Below are positions 53,651-62,154 of a DNA stretch of 64,000 bases, piece by piece. Source of the stretch: Serratia inhibens (GTDB lineage: Bacteria; Pseudomonadota; Gammaproteobacteria; Enterobacterales; Enterobacteriaceae); the NCBI RefSeq assembly GCF_003591175.1, contig NZ_QYYG01000005.1, positions 1 through 64,000 on the forward strand, in the 5' to 3' direction. The position numbers were made by a program, and so were the translations under genes. The notes beneath the pieces are model-generated. The model made no database searches and was not told the DNA's origin. It saw nothing but the letters and a program-made list of their open reading frames with translations. The number at the start of each line of letters is the position of its first letter. Position 1 is the first letter of the stretch.

Positions 53651-54336
53651 TCCGCGCCATCGTCACCGATATTGAAGGCACCACCAGCGATATCCGCTTC
53701 GTGCACCAGGTGCTTTTTCCCTATGCGCGTGAGCGGCTGGCGGAGTTTCTCCGTCAGCACGCCGCCGATGCCGAAGTGGCCGCACCGCTGGCCGCGCTAC
53801 GGCAGGAAATTGACCAGCCGCAGGCGGACATTGAGCAGTTGATTGCCGCGCTGTACCGTTTTATGGATGAAGATCGCAAATCCACCACGCTGAAGGCGCT
53901 GCAGGGCATCATTTGGCGCAGCGGCTACCAGAACGGTGATTTTCGCGGACATCTGTACCCGGAAGTGGCCGGGCAACTGGCAGCCTGGCAGCAGCAAGGG
54001 CTTAAACTGTACGTATACTCTTCCGGCTCGGTGGAGGCGCAAAAGCTGCTGTTCGGCTACAGCGATGCGGGGGATTTGCAGCCGCTGTTCAGCGGCTATT
54101 TCGATACTCATGTCGGTGCCAAGCGTGAAACCGCTTCGTACCGAAATATCGCCGCTGAAATTGGCATTGCGCCCGACGAGCTGTTGTTCCTTTCCGACAT
54201 TCATCAAGAGCTGGATGCCGCACGAGCCGCAGGTTGGCGTACTTGCCAGTTGATCCGCGACGACGCCGATGCGCAGAGCCGGCACCCGCAGGTTAACCGT
54301 TTTGATCAGATCGATTTAGGGGAGTTTGCCTCATGA
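53647..54336 (+). CDS. mtnC: Enolase-phosphatase E1
   Basis: A 229-residue HAD-superfamily enzyme. Nucleophile motif DIEGTTSDI replaces the usual DXDGT in this bifunctional group; [12 protein letters not shown] and [12 protein letters not shown] are HAD motifs II and IV. It enolises and dephosphorylates the diketo phosphate to the dihydroxyketene. ATGA overlaps on both sides. Confidence 0.93.
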   Translation: MIRAIVTDIEGTTSDIRFVHQVLFPYARERLAEFLRQHAADAEVAAPLAALRQEIDQPQADIEQLIAALYRFMDEDRKSTTLKALQGIIWRSGYQNGDFRGHLYPEVAGQLAAWQQQGLKLYVYSSGSVEAQKLLFGYSDAGDLQPLFSGYFDTHVGAKRETASYRNIAAEIGIAPDELLFLSDIHQELDAARAAGWRTCQLIRDDADAQSRHPQVNRFDQIDLGEFAS

Positions 54337-54875
54337 GTGGATTGACCATTTTCAGCGATAAAGAGCCGCAGCAACCCTTATGGCAGAGCCAGGATGCTGA
54401 GGCTATTCAACAGCAACTGACGCAAATTGGCGTGCGCTTCGAGCGCTGGCAGGCGGATCGCGAACTGGGTGAAAACCCGGAGCCGGCGGCGGTGATTGCC
54501 GCCTATCAGCACGAGATTGATCGGCTGGTGGCGGAGAAGGGTTATCAGAGCTGGGACGTGATCAGCATGCGTCCGGATAATGCGCAGCGCGAAGCCTTGC
54601 GCAGCAAATTTCTTTCCGAACATACGCACGGCGAAGATGAGGTGCGCTTCTTTGTGGCCGGTGCGGGGCTGTTCTGCCTGCATCTGGATGGCAAGATCTT
54701 CCAGATCCTGTGCGAGAAGAACGATCTGATTTCGGTACCGGCCAATACCCGTCACTGGTTCGATATGGGGTCGGCGCCAAACTTTACCGCGATCCGCGTC
54801 TTCGATAATCCGGAAGGTTGGGTTGCGCATTTCACCGGCGACACGATCGCCGATGCCTATCCGCGCCTGGATTAA
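54333..54875 (+). CDS. mtnD: Acireductone dioxygenase
   Basis: A 180-residue cupin. Metal ligands lie in [14 protein letters not shown] (HXHX4E) and the His of TRHWFDMG. With Fe it forms formate and the ketoacid precursor of methionine; with Ni an off-pathway product. Last gene of mtnBCD. Confidence 0.95.
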   Translation: MSGLTIFSDKEPQQPLWQSQDAEAIQQQLTQIGVRFERWQADRELGENPEPAAVIAAYQHEIDRLVAEKGYQSWDVISMRPDNAQREALRSKFLSEHTHGEDEVRFFVAGAGLFCLHLDGKIFQILCEKNDLISVPANTRHWFDMGSAPNFTAIRVFDNPEGWVAHFTGDTIADAYPRLD

Positions 54876-54883
54876 GATTTAAC

Positions 54884-54902
54884 GGGGCGGCTTTCTCGCC
54901 CC
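54884..54902. terminator. Terminator-like hairpin between convergent mtnD and mtnA
   Basis: GGGGCG pairs with CGCCCC around a 7-nt loop, 8 nt past the mtnD stop, followed by ATTATTG. A weak U tract lowers confidence. Confidence 0.55.
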
Positions 54903-54910
54903 ATTATTGA

Positions 54911-55939
54911 TTACCCCAGCGCCCGCAGGAAAATCCCGTCATTGACCTGTTGCGGTGTAATCACTCCGCTGTCGAATACCCAACCGCTAATCAGCTCCGC
55001 AGGCGTCACGTCAAACGCCGGGTTATAAACCGGGGCATCGGCAGGCGCCCACTGGCATGATCCGAAACTGCCGGAAACGCCGGTCACCTCGGTTGCGGCC
55101 CGTTGTTCAATCGGGATGGCCGCGCCGTTCGGGCAGTGCGGATCGTGGGTGGTGTGCGGGGCGGCCACGTAGAACGGAATACGGTGATAGTGCGCCAATA
55201 CCGCCAGGCTGTAGGTACCAATCTTGTTGGCGACGTCGCCGTTGGCGGCGATGCGGTCTGCGCCAACCCACACGGCATCTACCTGGCCCTGCGCCATCAG
55301 GCTGGCGGCCATCGAATCGCAAATCAGCCGGTAGGGAATGCCGAGCTCACCCAGTTCCCAGGCGGTTAGGCGACCGCCCTGCAGCAACGGACGGGTTTCA
55401 TCGACCCACACCTGTTGTACTTTCCCTTGTTGATGGGCGCGCAACAGTACGCCGATAGCCGTGCCGATACCGGCGGTCGCCAGGCCACCGGTATTGCAAT
55501 GGGTCAACAGGCGGCTGCCGGGCTGCACCAGCTCCGCACCATGATCGGCGATCCGATCGCACAACTTGCGGTCTTCTTTTACCAGTCGCAACGCTTCCTC
55601 AACCATCGCAGGTACCCACTGCGGTTGTGCCAGAGCCTGCTTCATGCGGTCCAGATTATTCATCAGATTAACCGCCGTCGGGCGTGAGGCGCGTAAGGTG
55701 ACCAATGCTTGCTCCAGTTCTTCACGCGGCAGACCGCGTTCCGCCAGCAGCGCCAGCAACAGGCTGGCGGACAGGCCGATCAGCGGCGCGCCCCGAACCC
55801 GCAAGGTGAGGATGTGATCGACCAACTCCTCCACGCTGTCGCACTGGCGCCACTGTTTTTCCTGCGGCAAAGCCTGCTGGTCGAGGATCCAAAGTCGGTT
55901 GTCACTCAGGGTCAAACTGGTGGTGTTAAGCGATTGCAT
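54911..55939 (-). CDS. mtnA: Methylthioribose-1-phosphate isomerase
   Basis: A 342-residue eIF2B-alpha-like isomerase. [20 protein letters not shown] (catalytic Cys) and [19 protein letters not shown] (catalytic Asp) are intact. It converts methylthioribose 1-phosphate to the ribulose form. Divergent from mtnK across a promoter region with several MetJ-like boxes. Confidence 0.95.
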   Translation of the reverse strand: MQSLNTTSLTLSDNRLWILDQQALPQEKQWRQCDSVEELVDHILTLRVRGAPLIGLSASLLLALLAERGLPREELEQALVTLRASRPTAVNLMNNLDRMKQALAQPQWVPAMVEEALRLVKEDRKLCDRIADHGAELVQPGSRLLTHCNTGGLATAGIGTAIGVLLRAHQQGKVQQVWVDETRPLLQGGRLTAWELGELGIPYRLICDSMAASLMAQGQVDAVWVGADRIAANGDVANKIGTYSLAVLAHYHRIPFYVAAPHTTHDPHCPNGAAIPIEQRAATEVTGVSGSFGSCQWAPADAPVYNPAFDVTPAELISGWVFDSGVITPQQVNDGIFLRALG

Positions 55940-56003
55940 CGGCAGTTAAATCCTTGTTGCGTTGTTATTGCATCTGAAAAGGTATTCTGCCAACATGCCA
56001 TAC

Positions 56004-56035
56004 GGATGTATAGACGTCCAAATGCTTTTACGTCT
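56004..56035. promoter_or_regulatory. MetJ-box array between mtnA and mtnK
   Basis: Four contiguous 8-mers GGATGTAT, AGACGTCC, AAATGCTT and TTACGTCT match the met box AGACGTCT at 5, 7, 4 and 6 positions. They occupy the centre of the divergent promoter region, so MetJ with S-adenosylmethionine probably represses both mtnA and mtnK. Confidence 0.7.
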
Positions 56036-56083
56036 AAAAAAATAACATCGCTGCGTCAGTGAGAAAAATCAGAGGGGTTGGGA

Positions 56084-57283
56084 ATGTCGCTTTATCGTAC
56101 CTTTACTGCTGCCGATGCCGTTGAATATGCCCGTCAATACGGGCAATTGGCCGATCCGCAGGCGCTGGTTAGCGCTGACGAGATTGGTGACGGCAACCTG
56201 AACCTGGTGTTCAAAATCCGCGATCGCGATGGCGTAAGCCGGGTGATCGTCAAACAGGCGTTGCCGTACGTACGCTGTGTGGGCGAATCCTGGCCGCTGA
56301 CCCTGGATCGGGCGCGGATTGAAGCGGAAACCCTGTTGATCCACGGCGGGTTTTGCCCACGGCATACGGTGAAGGTGCTGCATCACGATCCTGAATTGGC
56401 GGTGATGGTGCAGGAGGATCTTTCCGATCATCACATCTGGCGCAACGAGCTGATCAAAGGCCACTATTACCCGTTGGCCGCTGGGCAACTGGCGGAATAT
56501 CTGGCGCAAACCCTGTTTCATACCTCCGATTTTTACCAGACGGCGCAAGAAAAAAAGGCCGAGGTCAGCCGCTTCACCAACCCTGAGCTGTGCCAGATCA
56601 CCGAAGATCTGTTCTTTACCGACCCCTATATCGATCACGAACGCAACCAGTTCGACGAGGCGTTGCTACCGCAGGTGCGAGCGTTGCGTGACGATGCCGC
56701 GTTGAGGCTGGCGGTGGCCGGGCTGAAGCACCGTTTCCTCAGCAAGGCGGAAGCGCTGCTGCATGGCGATATTCACAGCGGCTCGATTTTTGTTGCGGAA
56801 GGCAAGCTGAAGGCGATAGATGCCGAGTTTGGTTTCTATGGCCCGATAGGTTTTGACGTCGGCAGCGCGTTGGGTAACCTGTTGCTGAATTACTGCGGTT
56901 TGCCGGGACTGTTGGGGCCGCGCGATGCCGCCGCCGGGCGGGAGCAGCGCTTGCAGGATGTGCGCGAACTCTGGCTGATTTTTGCCGATCGCTTCCTGGC
57001 GCTGTGCCACCAACAGACTCGCGAGATAGCGCTGGCGGTGCCGGGCTATGCCGAACAGTTCCTGCAGCAGGTGTGGACCGATGCCATAGGTTACTGCGGC
57101 AGCGAGTTGATCCGCCGCACTATCGGCCTGGCACACGTCGCCGATCTGGACAGCATCAGCGATGCCGAAATGCGCACCGAATGCCAGCGCAGCGCCCTGA
57201 GTTTGGGCCGAGCGCTGATCGTCAACGCGGCGCAGATTGAGCATATCGACGCCCTGCTGGCGCGTATCCGCCAGAACGGCTAG
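56084..57283 (+). CDS. mtnK: Methylthioribose kinase
   Basis: A 399-residue kinase of the aminoglycoside phosphotransferase fold. [19 protein letters not shown]-type Gly-rich loop, catalytic [13 protein letters not shown] and metal-binding [17 protein letters not shown] are present. It phosphorylates methylthioribose, starting the ring-carbon salvage. ATG 56084 is preferred to TTG 56078; AGAGGGG is upstream. The hok array follows. Confidence 0.95.
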   Translation: MSLYRTFTAADAVEYARQYGQLADPQALVSADEIGDGNLNLVFKIRDRDGVSRVIVKQALPYVRCVGESWPLTLDRARIEAETLLIHGGFCPRHTVKVLHHDPELAVMVQEDLSDHHIWRNELIKGHYYPLAAGQLAEYLAQTLFHTSDFYQTAQEKKAEVSRFTNPELCQITEDLFFTDPYIDHERNQFDEALLPQVRALRDDAALRLAVAGLKHRFLSKAEALLHGDIHSGSIFVAEGKLKAIDAEFGFYGPIGFDVGSALGNLLLNYCGLPGLLGPRDAAAGREQRLQDVRELWLIFADRFLALCHQQTREIALAVPGYAEQFLQQVWTDAIGYCGSELIRRTIGLAHVADLDSISDAEMRTECQRSALSLGRALIVNAAQIEHIDALLARIRQNG

Positions 57284-57375
57284 GCGTTGTCTGGGCACCG
57301 CTACCAGGAAGAGGGGGCTCATGGATCCTCTGTCTAACAACCAACGGGCGGGGCGAACCCCGCCGTTGGGTTGCC

Positions 57376-57528
57376 TTACCCTTCTGATTCGTAAGCCAAA
57401 ATGGCCGCAACCTCCGTGTCTCCCAGTTTGATGCGCAGTTCACATAGCGAACCGCGAGTGATCCAGATGAACGCAATCAGCGTCATGCAGATAATCATCA
57501 GCCTCAGAACGACCCGTTCCTGCTGCAT
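57376..57528 (-). CDS. Hok/Gef-family type I toxin, copy 1
   Basis: A 50-residue membrane toxin: MQQERVVLRLMIICMTLI then AFIWITRGSLCELRIKLGD, ending AAILAYESEG. A single N-terminal span, then the SLCE(L) motif with conserved Cys and the AYES ending, matches HokC/Gef and R1 Hok. It depolarises the inner membrane when its mRNA is translated. A strong AAGGAGGT site lies 5 nt before the ATG. Compared with copies 2 and 3 it has Phe-Ile instead of Leu-Met in the span and Arg instead of His before IKLGD. Confidence 0.93.
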   Translation of the reverse strand: MQQERVVLRLMIICMTLIAFIWITRGSLCELRIKLGDTEVAAILAYESEG

Positions 57529-57539
57529 TTCTGACCTCC

Positions 57540-57590
57540 TTATCCTTGCCTTCCGGCGGGTAAGAGGCTAACCTGATGTTGCTTAGACAT
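57540..57590 (-). CDS. Mok-like leader peptide overlapping the hok ribosome site, copy 1
   Basis: A 16-residue frame, MSKQHQVSLLPAGRQG, ends TAA directly next to the GGAGG of hok. Its beginning resembles the R1 Mok start (MSSPHQDSLLP as remembered). In R1, hok is translated only by coupling to mok, and the Sok RNA blocks mok; the stop at the hok ribosome site suggests the same coupling. Unlike R1 Mok it does not extend through hok. Confidence 0.7.
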   Translation of the reverse strand: MSKQHQVSLLPAGRQG

Positions 57591-57637
57591 TCAGAGTGGC
57601 CTCGGGTTGATAATATCGACTCGGGGCCTTTCTCTTT
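57581..57637 (+). ncRNA. Sok-like antisense RNA, copy 1
   Basis: Promoter TTGCCT (57546-57551), 17-bp spacer, TAACCT (57569-57574) faces right, against hok. The predicted RNA starts near 57581 and ends in a hairpin with GGCC...GGCC arms and inner CTCGGG/CTCGGG-type pairs (57598-57628), then TTTCTCTTT. Its 5' end covers the start of the mok frame. The hairpin sequence resembles E. coli SokB/SokC as remembered. Confidence 0.8.
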
Positions 57638-57666
57638 CTATCCGTTGCTTATGCCCCGGAAAGAAA

Positions 57667-57715
57667 GATCCAGAGCACCCGCTACGCAGTCTATCCGATT
57701 ATTCCCGAGGTTAAA
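57667..57715 (-). promoter_or_regulatory. hok mRNA promoter and tac element, copy 1
   Basis: On the minus strand TTTAAC (57710-57715), 16-bp spacer and TAGACT (57688-57693) would start an mRNA near 57682. Its 5' end contains GGGTGCTCTGGATC (57667-57680), complementary to the 3' region at 57314-57328 (GATCCATGAGCCCCC) apart from one bulged base and one mismatch. This mirrors the tac/fbi long-range pairing that keeps full-length R1 hok mRNA inactive. Confidence 0.6.
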
Positions 57716-57853
57716 TTAGCCGTTCTGGCAAGGTTGCGAGCCGCCGCGCATTTTGCATATTTTGATAGAATGCGGGCTGGAGGAGGAAGAGGGTGCTCAT
57801 GGATCCTCTGTCTAACAACCAACGGGCGGGGCGAACCCCGCCGTTGGGTTGCC

Positions 57854-58006
57854 TTACCCTTCGGATTCGTAAGCCAAAATGGCCGCAACCTCCGTGTCTC
57901 CCAGTTTGATGTGCAGTTCACATAGCGAACCGCGAGTGATCCACATGAGCGCAATCAGCGTCATGCAGATAATCATCAGCCTCAGAACGACCCGTTCCTG
58001 CTGCAT
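57854..58006 (-). CDS. Hok/Gef-family type I toxin, copy 2
   Basis: A 50-residue Hok protein, identical in layout to copy 1 but with ALMWITRGSLCELHIKLGD in the middle, closer to E. coli Hok (LCE-HI). One membrane span, conserved Cys and AYESEG end. AAGGAGGT precedes the ATG. All elements of the mRNA (Mok leader, antisense RNA, mRNA ends) are repeated 478 bp from copy 1. Confidence 0.93.
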   Translation of the reverse strand: MQQERVVLRLMIICMTLIALMWITRGSLCELHIKLGDTEVAAILAYESEG

Positions 58007-58017
58007 TTCTGACCTCC

Positions 58018-58068
58018 TTATCCTTGCCTTCCGGCGGGTAAGAGGCTAACCTGATGTTGTTTGGACAT
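58018..58068 (-). CDS. Mok-like leader peptide, copy 2
   Basis: Encodes the same 16 residues as copy 1 (MSKQHQVSLLPAGRQG) although two codons differ: TCT to TCC (Ser) and AAG to AAA (Lys). Both changes are silent. The stop again abuts the hok GGAGG. Confidence 0.7.
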   Translation of the reverse strand: MSKQHQVSLLPAGRQG

Positions 58069-58115
58069 TCAGAGTGGCCTCGGGTTGATAATATCGACTC
58101 GGGGCCTTTCTCTTT
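58059..58115 (+). ncRNA. Sok-like antisense RNA, copy 2
   Basis: Same TTGCCT-17-TAACCT promoter (58024-58052) and terminator hairpin as copy 1. The 5' end differs by two bases that match the silent changes in Mok 2, so the duplex with its own hok mRNA stays perfect, while pairing with hok mRNA 1 has two mismatches. Confidence 0.8.
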
Positions 58116-58144
58116 CTATCCGTTGCTTATGCCCCGGAAAGAAA

Positions 58145-58193
58145 GATCCAGAGCACCCGCTACGCAGTCTATCCGATTATTCCCGAGGTTAAA
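58145..58193 (-). promoter_or_regulatory. hok mRNA promoter and tac element, copy 2
   Basis: Same promoter as copy 1. The 5' element GGGTGCTCTGGATC (58145-58158) pairs with GATCCATGAGCACCC in the 3' region (57791-57805) with only one bulged base, a better match than in copy 1. Confidence 0.6.
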
Positions 58194-58331
58194 TTAGCCG
58201 TTCTGGCAAGGTTGCGAGCCGCCGCGCATTTTGCATATTTTGATAGAATGCGGGCTGGAGGAGGAAGAGGGTGCTCATGGATCCTCTGTCTAACAACCAA
58301 CGGGCGGGGCGAACCCCGCCGTTGGGTTGCC

Positions 58332-58484
58332 TTACCCTTCGGATTCGTAAGCCAAAATGGCCGCAACCTCCGTGTCTCCCAGTTTGATGTGCAGTTCACA
58401 TAGCGAACCGCGAGTGATCCACATGAGCGCAATCAGCGTCATGCAGATAATCATCAGCCTCAGAACGACCCGTTCCTGCTGCAT
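58332..58484 (-). CDS. Hok/Gef-family type I toxin, copy 3
   Basis: A 50-residue Hok toxin, same protein and apparently the same DNA as copy 2, so the third unit is a recent duplicate of the second or the reverse. Ribosome site AAGGAGGT intact. Confidence 0.93.
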   Translation of the reverse strand: MQQERVVLRLMIICMTLIALMWITRGSLCELHIKLGDTEVAAILAYESEG

Positions 58485-58495
58485 TTCTGACCTCC

Positions 58496-58546
58496 TTATC
58501 CTTGCCTTCCGGCGGGTAAGAGGCTAACCTGATGTTGTTTGGACAT
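58496..58546 (-). CDS. Mok-like leader peptide, copy 3
   Basis: Same 16 residues and same codons as copy 2, ending at the hok 3 ribosome site. Confidence 0.7.
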   Translation of the reverse strand: MSKQHQVSLLPAGRQG

Positions 58547-58593
58547 TCAGAGTGGCCTCGGGTTGATAATATCGACTCGGGGCCTTTCTCTTT
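58537..58593 (+). ncRNA. Sok-like antisense RNA, copy 3
   Basis: Promoter (58502-58530) and terminator hairpin as in copy 2, with the same 5' end, so Sok 2 and Sok 3 should act on each other's hok mRNA. Confidence 0.8.
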
Positions 58594-58622
58594 CTATCCG
58601 TTGCTTATGCCCCGGAAAGAAA

Positions 58623-58671
58623 GATCCAGAGCACCCGCTACGCAGTCTATCCGATTATTCCCGAGGTTAAA
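58623..58671 (-). promoter_or_regulatory. hok mRNA promoter and tac element, copy 3
   Basis: Promoter as in the other copies. 5' element at 58623-58636 pairs with the 3' region at 58269-58283 with one bulged base. Confidence 0.6.
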
Positions 58672-58720
58672 TTAGCCGTTCTGGCAAGGCTGCGAGCCGC
58701 TGCGCATTTTGCTGCGGTAC

Positions 58721-58751
58721 AAAAAGAAAAAGGGGCGATAATCATCGCCCC
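58721..58751 (-). terminator. Rho-independent terminator of fadE
   Basis: GGGGCGAT pairs with ATCGCCCC around AATC, followed on the minus strand by TTTTTCTTTTT. It lies 22 nt after the fadE stop codon and separates fadE from the hok array. Confidence 0.9.
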
Positions 58752-58773
58752 TGGGTAAGTGGGAGTAACGTCG

Positions 58774-61230
58774 TTACGCCGCTTCGGTATGCTGTTGGCG
58801 CTTAGACGGCGCTACCGGCTTTTCCGGCTTGTTGGCCGCCAGCGCATCCGGCTCGAAGTCATCTACGTTGATGGAACGCAGACGGCTCTCTTCGGCTTTC
58901 ACCAGGATCTTCGCTTCATCGGCGCTGATCTTGCCCTCTTCCAGCGCACGCTGCGCTAGGCGATCCAACCGGGTAAACGGCAGGTTCTTGCCGCTTTCCT
59001 TGCACAGGCGCAGGTGAATCGGCTCGGCGGCAATGACGTCAGCCAGCGCGGCTTCCAGCAGGCCAACCGGGTTATGTTCGCTTGGCGTCAGGTACTGGCC
59101 ACGTCCCAAACGGCTGCGGGTTGCGGACGGTTGCTGGATGATCTTGGCCAACTGGTGGTCCAGGCGATCAGAAGGTGCGGTATGCACGCGGCCGAACGGG
59201 AAGATCACGAAGCGCATCATGCCGGCGATAAAAGGGTTCGGGAAGTTGCGCAGCAGATCGTCCAACGCTTGTTCTGCCTGATGCAGACTGTCCTGCACAC
59301 CCCAATGCACCAGCGGCAAATCTTCTTTCTGACGGCCTTCATCTTCAAAACGTTTCAGCGTCGCGGAAGCCAGGTACATCTGGCTGAGGATATCCCCCAG
59401 ACGGGCGGAGATACGCTCGCGGCGTTTCAGGCTGCCGCCCAGCACGCCCATGGAGACGTCCGACAGCAGTGCCAGGTTCGCGCTCAGGCGGTTCAACTGT
59501 TGGTAGTAACGGCGTGTCGCATCTTTGGTTGGCGTGTTGCTGGTGCGGCCGTTGGTCAGGCCCAGCCAGAAGCTGCGTACCTTGCTGCTGCCCACGTGGC
59601 CCAGATGGCCGAACAGTGATTTGTCGAAGGCGTTCAGGTCATTGCTCTGCGCCGCCGCCATTTCATCCAGTACGTAGGGATGGCAGCGAATGGCGCCCTG
59701 GCCGAAGATCATCATGGTGCGGGTCAGGATATTGGCGCCTTCTACCGTGATGGCGATCGGTGCGCCCTGGTAGGCTCGGGCCAGGAAGTTGGATTTGCCC
59801 AGCATGATACCTTTACCGCCGGCGATATCCATTGCATCAATGATTGCCTGCTGACCTCTGTGGGTACAGTGGTATTTCACGATAGCTGACAGCACCGCCG
59901 GTTTCTCGCCCAGCATCAGGCCGCTGGTGATCAGCGTTGCCGCCGCATCCATCACATAGGTGTTACCGGCGATACGCGCCAACGGCTCTTCGATACCTTC
60001 CATCTTGCCGATAGAGATCTTGAACTGACGGCGGATATGGGCGTAAGCGCCAATGGCCAGCGCCATAGACTTCACGCTGCCGGTGGAGTTGGAAGGCAGC
60101 GTGATGCCGCGGCCTACCGACAGGCACTCAACCAGCATGCGCCAGCCCTGGCCGGCCATTTTTGGCCCGCCGATGATGTAATCGATAGGGACGAACACGT
60201 CGCTGCCGCGGGTTGGGCCGTTCTGGAACGGCACGTTCAGCGGGAAGTGGCGGTTGCCGATTTCAACGCCAGGGGTGCTGGTCGGGATCAGCGCACAGGT
60301 GATGCCCGGTGATTCGTTATCGCTCAGCAGGCGGTTCGGGTCATGCAGTTTGAACGCCAGGCCCAGCACGGTTGCGACCGGTGCCAGCGTGATATAGCGT
60401 TTGTTCCAGGTCAGGCGCATGCCCAATACCTGTTCGCCTTGCCACTCGCCCATGCAGACGGTGCCGACATCCGGAATAGCGCCGGCGTCTGAACCCGCTT
60501 CGGGGCTGGTCAGGGCGAAACAAGGGATCTCCTCGCCGCGCGCCAGGCCCGGCAGGTAGTGGTTTTTCTGTTCGTCAGTACCGTAGTGCTGCAGCAGTTC
60601 ACCCGGGCCGAGGGAGTTCGGCACACCAACGGTGATCGCCAGAATACCGGAAACGCCGGACAGTTTTTGCAGCACGCGCGCCTGGGCATAAGGCGAGAAT
60701 TCCAGGCCGCCGTATTCTTTCTTGATGATCATCGCAAAGAAGCGGTGTTCTTTCAGATAGGCCCACAGTTCCGGCGGCAAGTCGGCCAGTTCATGGGTAA
60801 TCTGGAAATCGTTCGCCATGCGGCAGGCTTCTTCCACCGGACCGTCGATAAACGCTTGTTCTTCGGCGGTCAGCTGTGGTTTCGGGTAGTTATGCAGCTT
60901 GTTCCAGTCCGGTTGGCCGCGGAACAGATCGCCTTCCCACCAGGTGGTGCCGGCTTCGATAGCTTCTTTTTCGGTGGTGGACATCGGCGGCATGACTTTG
61001 CGGAACGCGCGCAGCGCCGGAGCGGACAGCATCGAACGGCGCAGGGACGTCAGGTTCAGCGGCAGCAGGACAATCGCCAGCGGCAGCAGCATCCAGAAGG
61101 TCCACAGGCCGATAATGCCCATGGCGGCGGTATATGCCAGCAGAATAAGGCTACTGAGGGTGAGGTTCACTCGGTGATAAAACACCACACCAATGAGTGC
61201 GAGTAAAACAACAATACTAAGAACCATCAT
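58774..61230 (-). CDS. fadE: Acyl-CoA dehydrogenase FadE
   Basis: An 818-residue enzyme, near the E. coli length of 814 and very similar throughout. Two N-terminal membrane spans (residues about 1-60) are followed by the dehydrogenase fold with [18 protein letters not shown] (FAD/substrate loop) and [15 protein letters not shown], and the C-terminal extension [17 protein letters not shown]. It performs the first oxidation of each beta-oxidation round. A FadR-type operator overlaps the leader. Starts with two ATG codons after GGAGC. Confidence 0.96.
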   Translation of the reverse strand: MMVLSIVVLLALIGVVFYHRVNLTLSSLILLAYTAAMGIIGLWTFWMLLPLAIVLLPLNLTSLRRSMLSAPALRAFRKVMPPMSTTEKEAIEAGTTWWEGDLFRGQPDWNKLHNYPKPQLTAEEQAFIDGPVEEACRMANDFQITHELADLPPELWAYLKEHRFFAMIIKKEYGGLEFSPYAQARVLQKLSGVSGILAITVGVPNSLGPGELLQHYGTDEQKNHYLPGLARGEEIPCFALTSPEAGSDAGAIPDVGTVCMGEWQGEQVLGMRLTWNKRYITLAPVATVLGLAFKLHDPNRLLSDNESPGITCALIPTSTPGVEIGNRHFPLNVPFQNGPTRGSDVFVPIDYIIGGPKMAGQGWRMLVECLSVGRGITLPSNSTGSVKSMALAIGAYAHIRRQFKISIGKMEGIEEPLARIAGNTYVMDAAATLITSGLMLGEKPAVLSAIVKYHCTHRGQQAIIDAMDIAGGKGIMLGKSNFLARAYQGAPIAITVEGANILTRTMMIFGQGAIRCHPYVLDEMAAAQSNDLNAFDKSLFGHLGHVGSSKVRSFWLGLTNGRTSNTPTKDATRRYYQQLNRLSANLALLSDVSMGVLGGSLKRRERISARLGDILSQMYLASATLKRFEDEGRQKEDLPLVHWGVQDSLHQAEQALDDLLRNFPNPFIAGMMRFVIFPFGRVHTAPSDRLDHQLAKIIQQPSATRSRLGRGQYLTPSEHNPVGLLEAALADVIAAEPIHLRLCKESGKNLPFTRLDRLAQRALEEGKISADEAKILVKAEESRLRSINVDDFEPDALAANKPEKPVAPSKRQQHTEAA

Positions 61231-61248
61231 AAGAAGCTCCGAAGTAGT

Positions 61249-61265
61249 AAGAGGTCTGACCTGTT
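61249..61265. promoter_or_regulatory. FadR operator upstream of fadE
   Basis: AAGAGGTCTGACCTGTT contains the palindromic core AGGTCTGACCT and fits the FadR consensus (TGGTNNGACCA with flanks) at most positions. It lies 19 nt upstream of the fadE ATG, suited to repression in the absence of long-chain acyl-CoA. Confidence 0.7.
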
Positions 61266-61475
61266 GTATGTATGTAATAGGTTTTAGTACAACCCCATAT
61301 TTTTATCAATGCATTTACAGTTTAATTACAACTTAAGTCACAAACTGAGCGCATCAATAGTCAAAAACCTCACCCGCACCTCAACCGGCGCGCTGTTTGA
61401 TTCACAATGCTTCTCGGTTTTTCCCCGATCCGGTACACTGCGGAGCGGAAGATTGACGATAACAAGAGGTTCCTC

Positions 61476-62057
61476 ATGTACCACGACCTTATTCGCAGTG
61501 AACTGAACGAAGCGGCCGATACCCTGGCGAAATTTATCAATGACGATGCCAATATCGACGCCATTCAACGCGCGGCAGTGCTGTTGGCCGATTCCTTTAA
61601 AGCAGGCGGGAAAGTGATTTCCTGTGGCAACGGCGGCTCACATTGTGACGCCATGCACTTTGCCGAAGAACTGACCGGTCGCTATCGCGAAAACCGCCCG
61701 GGCTATCCGGCGATTGCCATTTCCGATGTCAGCCACCTGTCTTGCGTCAGCAACGATTTCGGTTACGAATACGTGTTCTCACGTTACGTGGAAGCGGTAG
61801 GCCGCGAAGGCGACGTGTTGCTGGGCATTTCCACTTCGGGCAATTCGGGCAACATCATTAAAGCTATCGAAGCGGCGCGCGCCAAAGGGATGAAAGTGAT
61901 CACCCTGACCGGCAAAGACGGCGGTAAAATGGCCGGCTCCGCAGATGTGGAAATCCGCGTACCGCATTTCGGGTACGCCGACCGTATTCAAGAGATCCAT
62001 ATCAAAGCGATTCACATCTTGATTCAGTTGATTGAAAAAGAGATGGTTAAGGCTTAA
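61476..62057 (+). CDS. gmhA: Phosphoheptose isomerase
   Basis: A 193-residue SIS-domain enzyme (lpcA of E. coli). [32 protein letters not shown] and the C-terminal helix [13 protein letters not shown] are conserved. It converts sedoheptulose 7-phosphate to D-glycero-D-manno-heptose 7-phosphate for the lipopolysaccharide inner core. Start ATG 61476 with AAGAGG; a longer frame from 61407 has no support. Confidence 0.96.
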   Translation: MYHDLIRSELNEAADTLAKFINDDANIDAIQRAAVLLADSFKAGGKVISCGNGGSHCDAMHFAEELTGRYRENRPGYPAIAISDVSHLSCVSNDFGYEYVFSRYVEAVGREGDVLLGISTSGNSGNIIKAIEAARAKGMKVITLTGKDGGKMAGSADVEIRVPHFGYADRIQEIHIKAIHILIQLIEKEMVKA

Positions 62058-62154
62058 TGGCTTCAGGGGGCATGCCGCCCCCCAGACATTTTGTAAGGGC
62101 GCCGCATGCTGCGCCCACATAGAACAGTGCCAGTGTGGTAAGGAGTGGCAAGCG

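Larger units (their letters stand above)
57307..58712. repeat. Tandem 478-bp repeat, about 2.9 copies, each a hok/mok/sok locus
   Basis: Equivalent points lie exactly 478 bp apart (hok starts at 57528, 58006 and 58484). Copies 2 and 3 look identical through the coding part and flanks; copy 1 differs at a handful of positions. The third unit loses similarity at about 58712. The array fills the gap between mtnK and fadE and encodes three complete type I toxin-antitoxin loci, described separately. Confidence 0.95.

Noticed and set aside
57734-58403. Repeated 63- and 87-residue ORFs inside the 478-bp units
   Set aside because: They lie in other frames or on the other strand of the hok genes and repeat only because the DNA repeats. 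Hok, Mok and Sok explain the units better.
57307-58712. Possible CRISPR or insertion sequence
   Set aside because: Period is 478 bp with no short repeat-spacer pattern, no transposase and no terminal inverted repeats.
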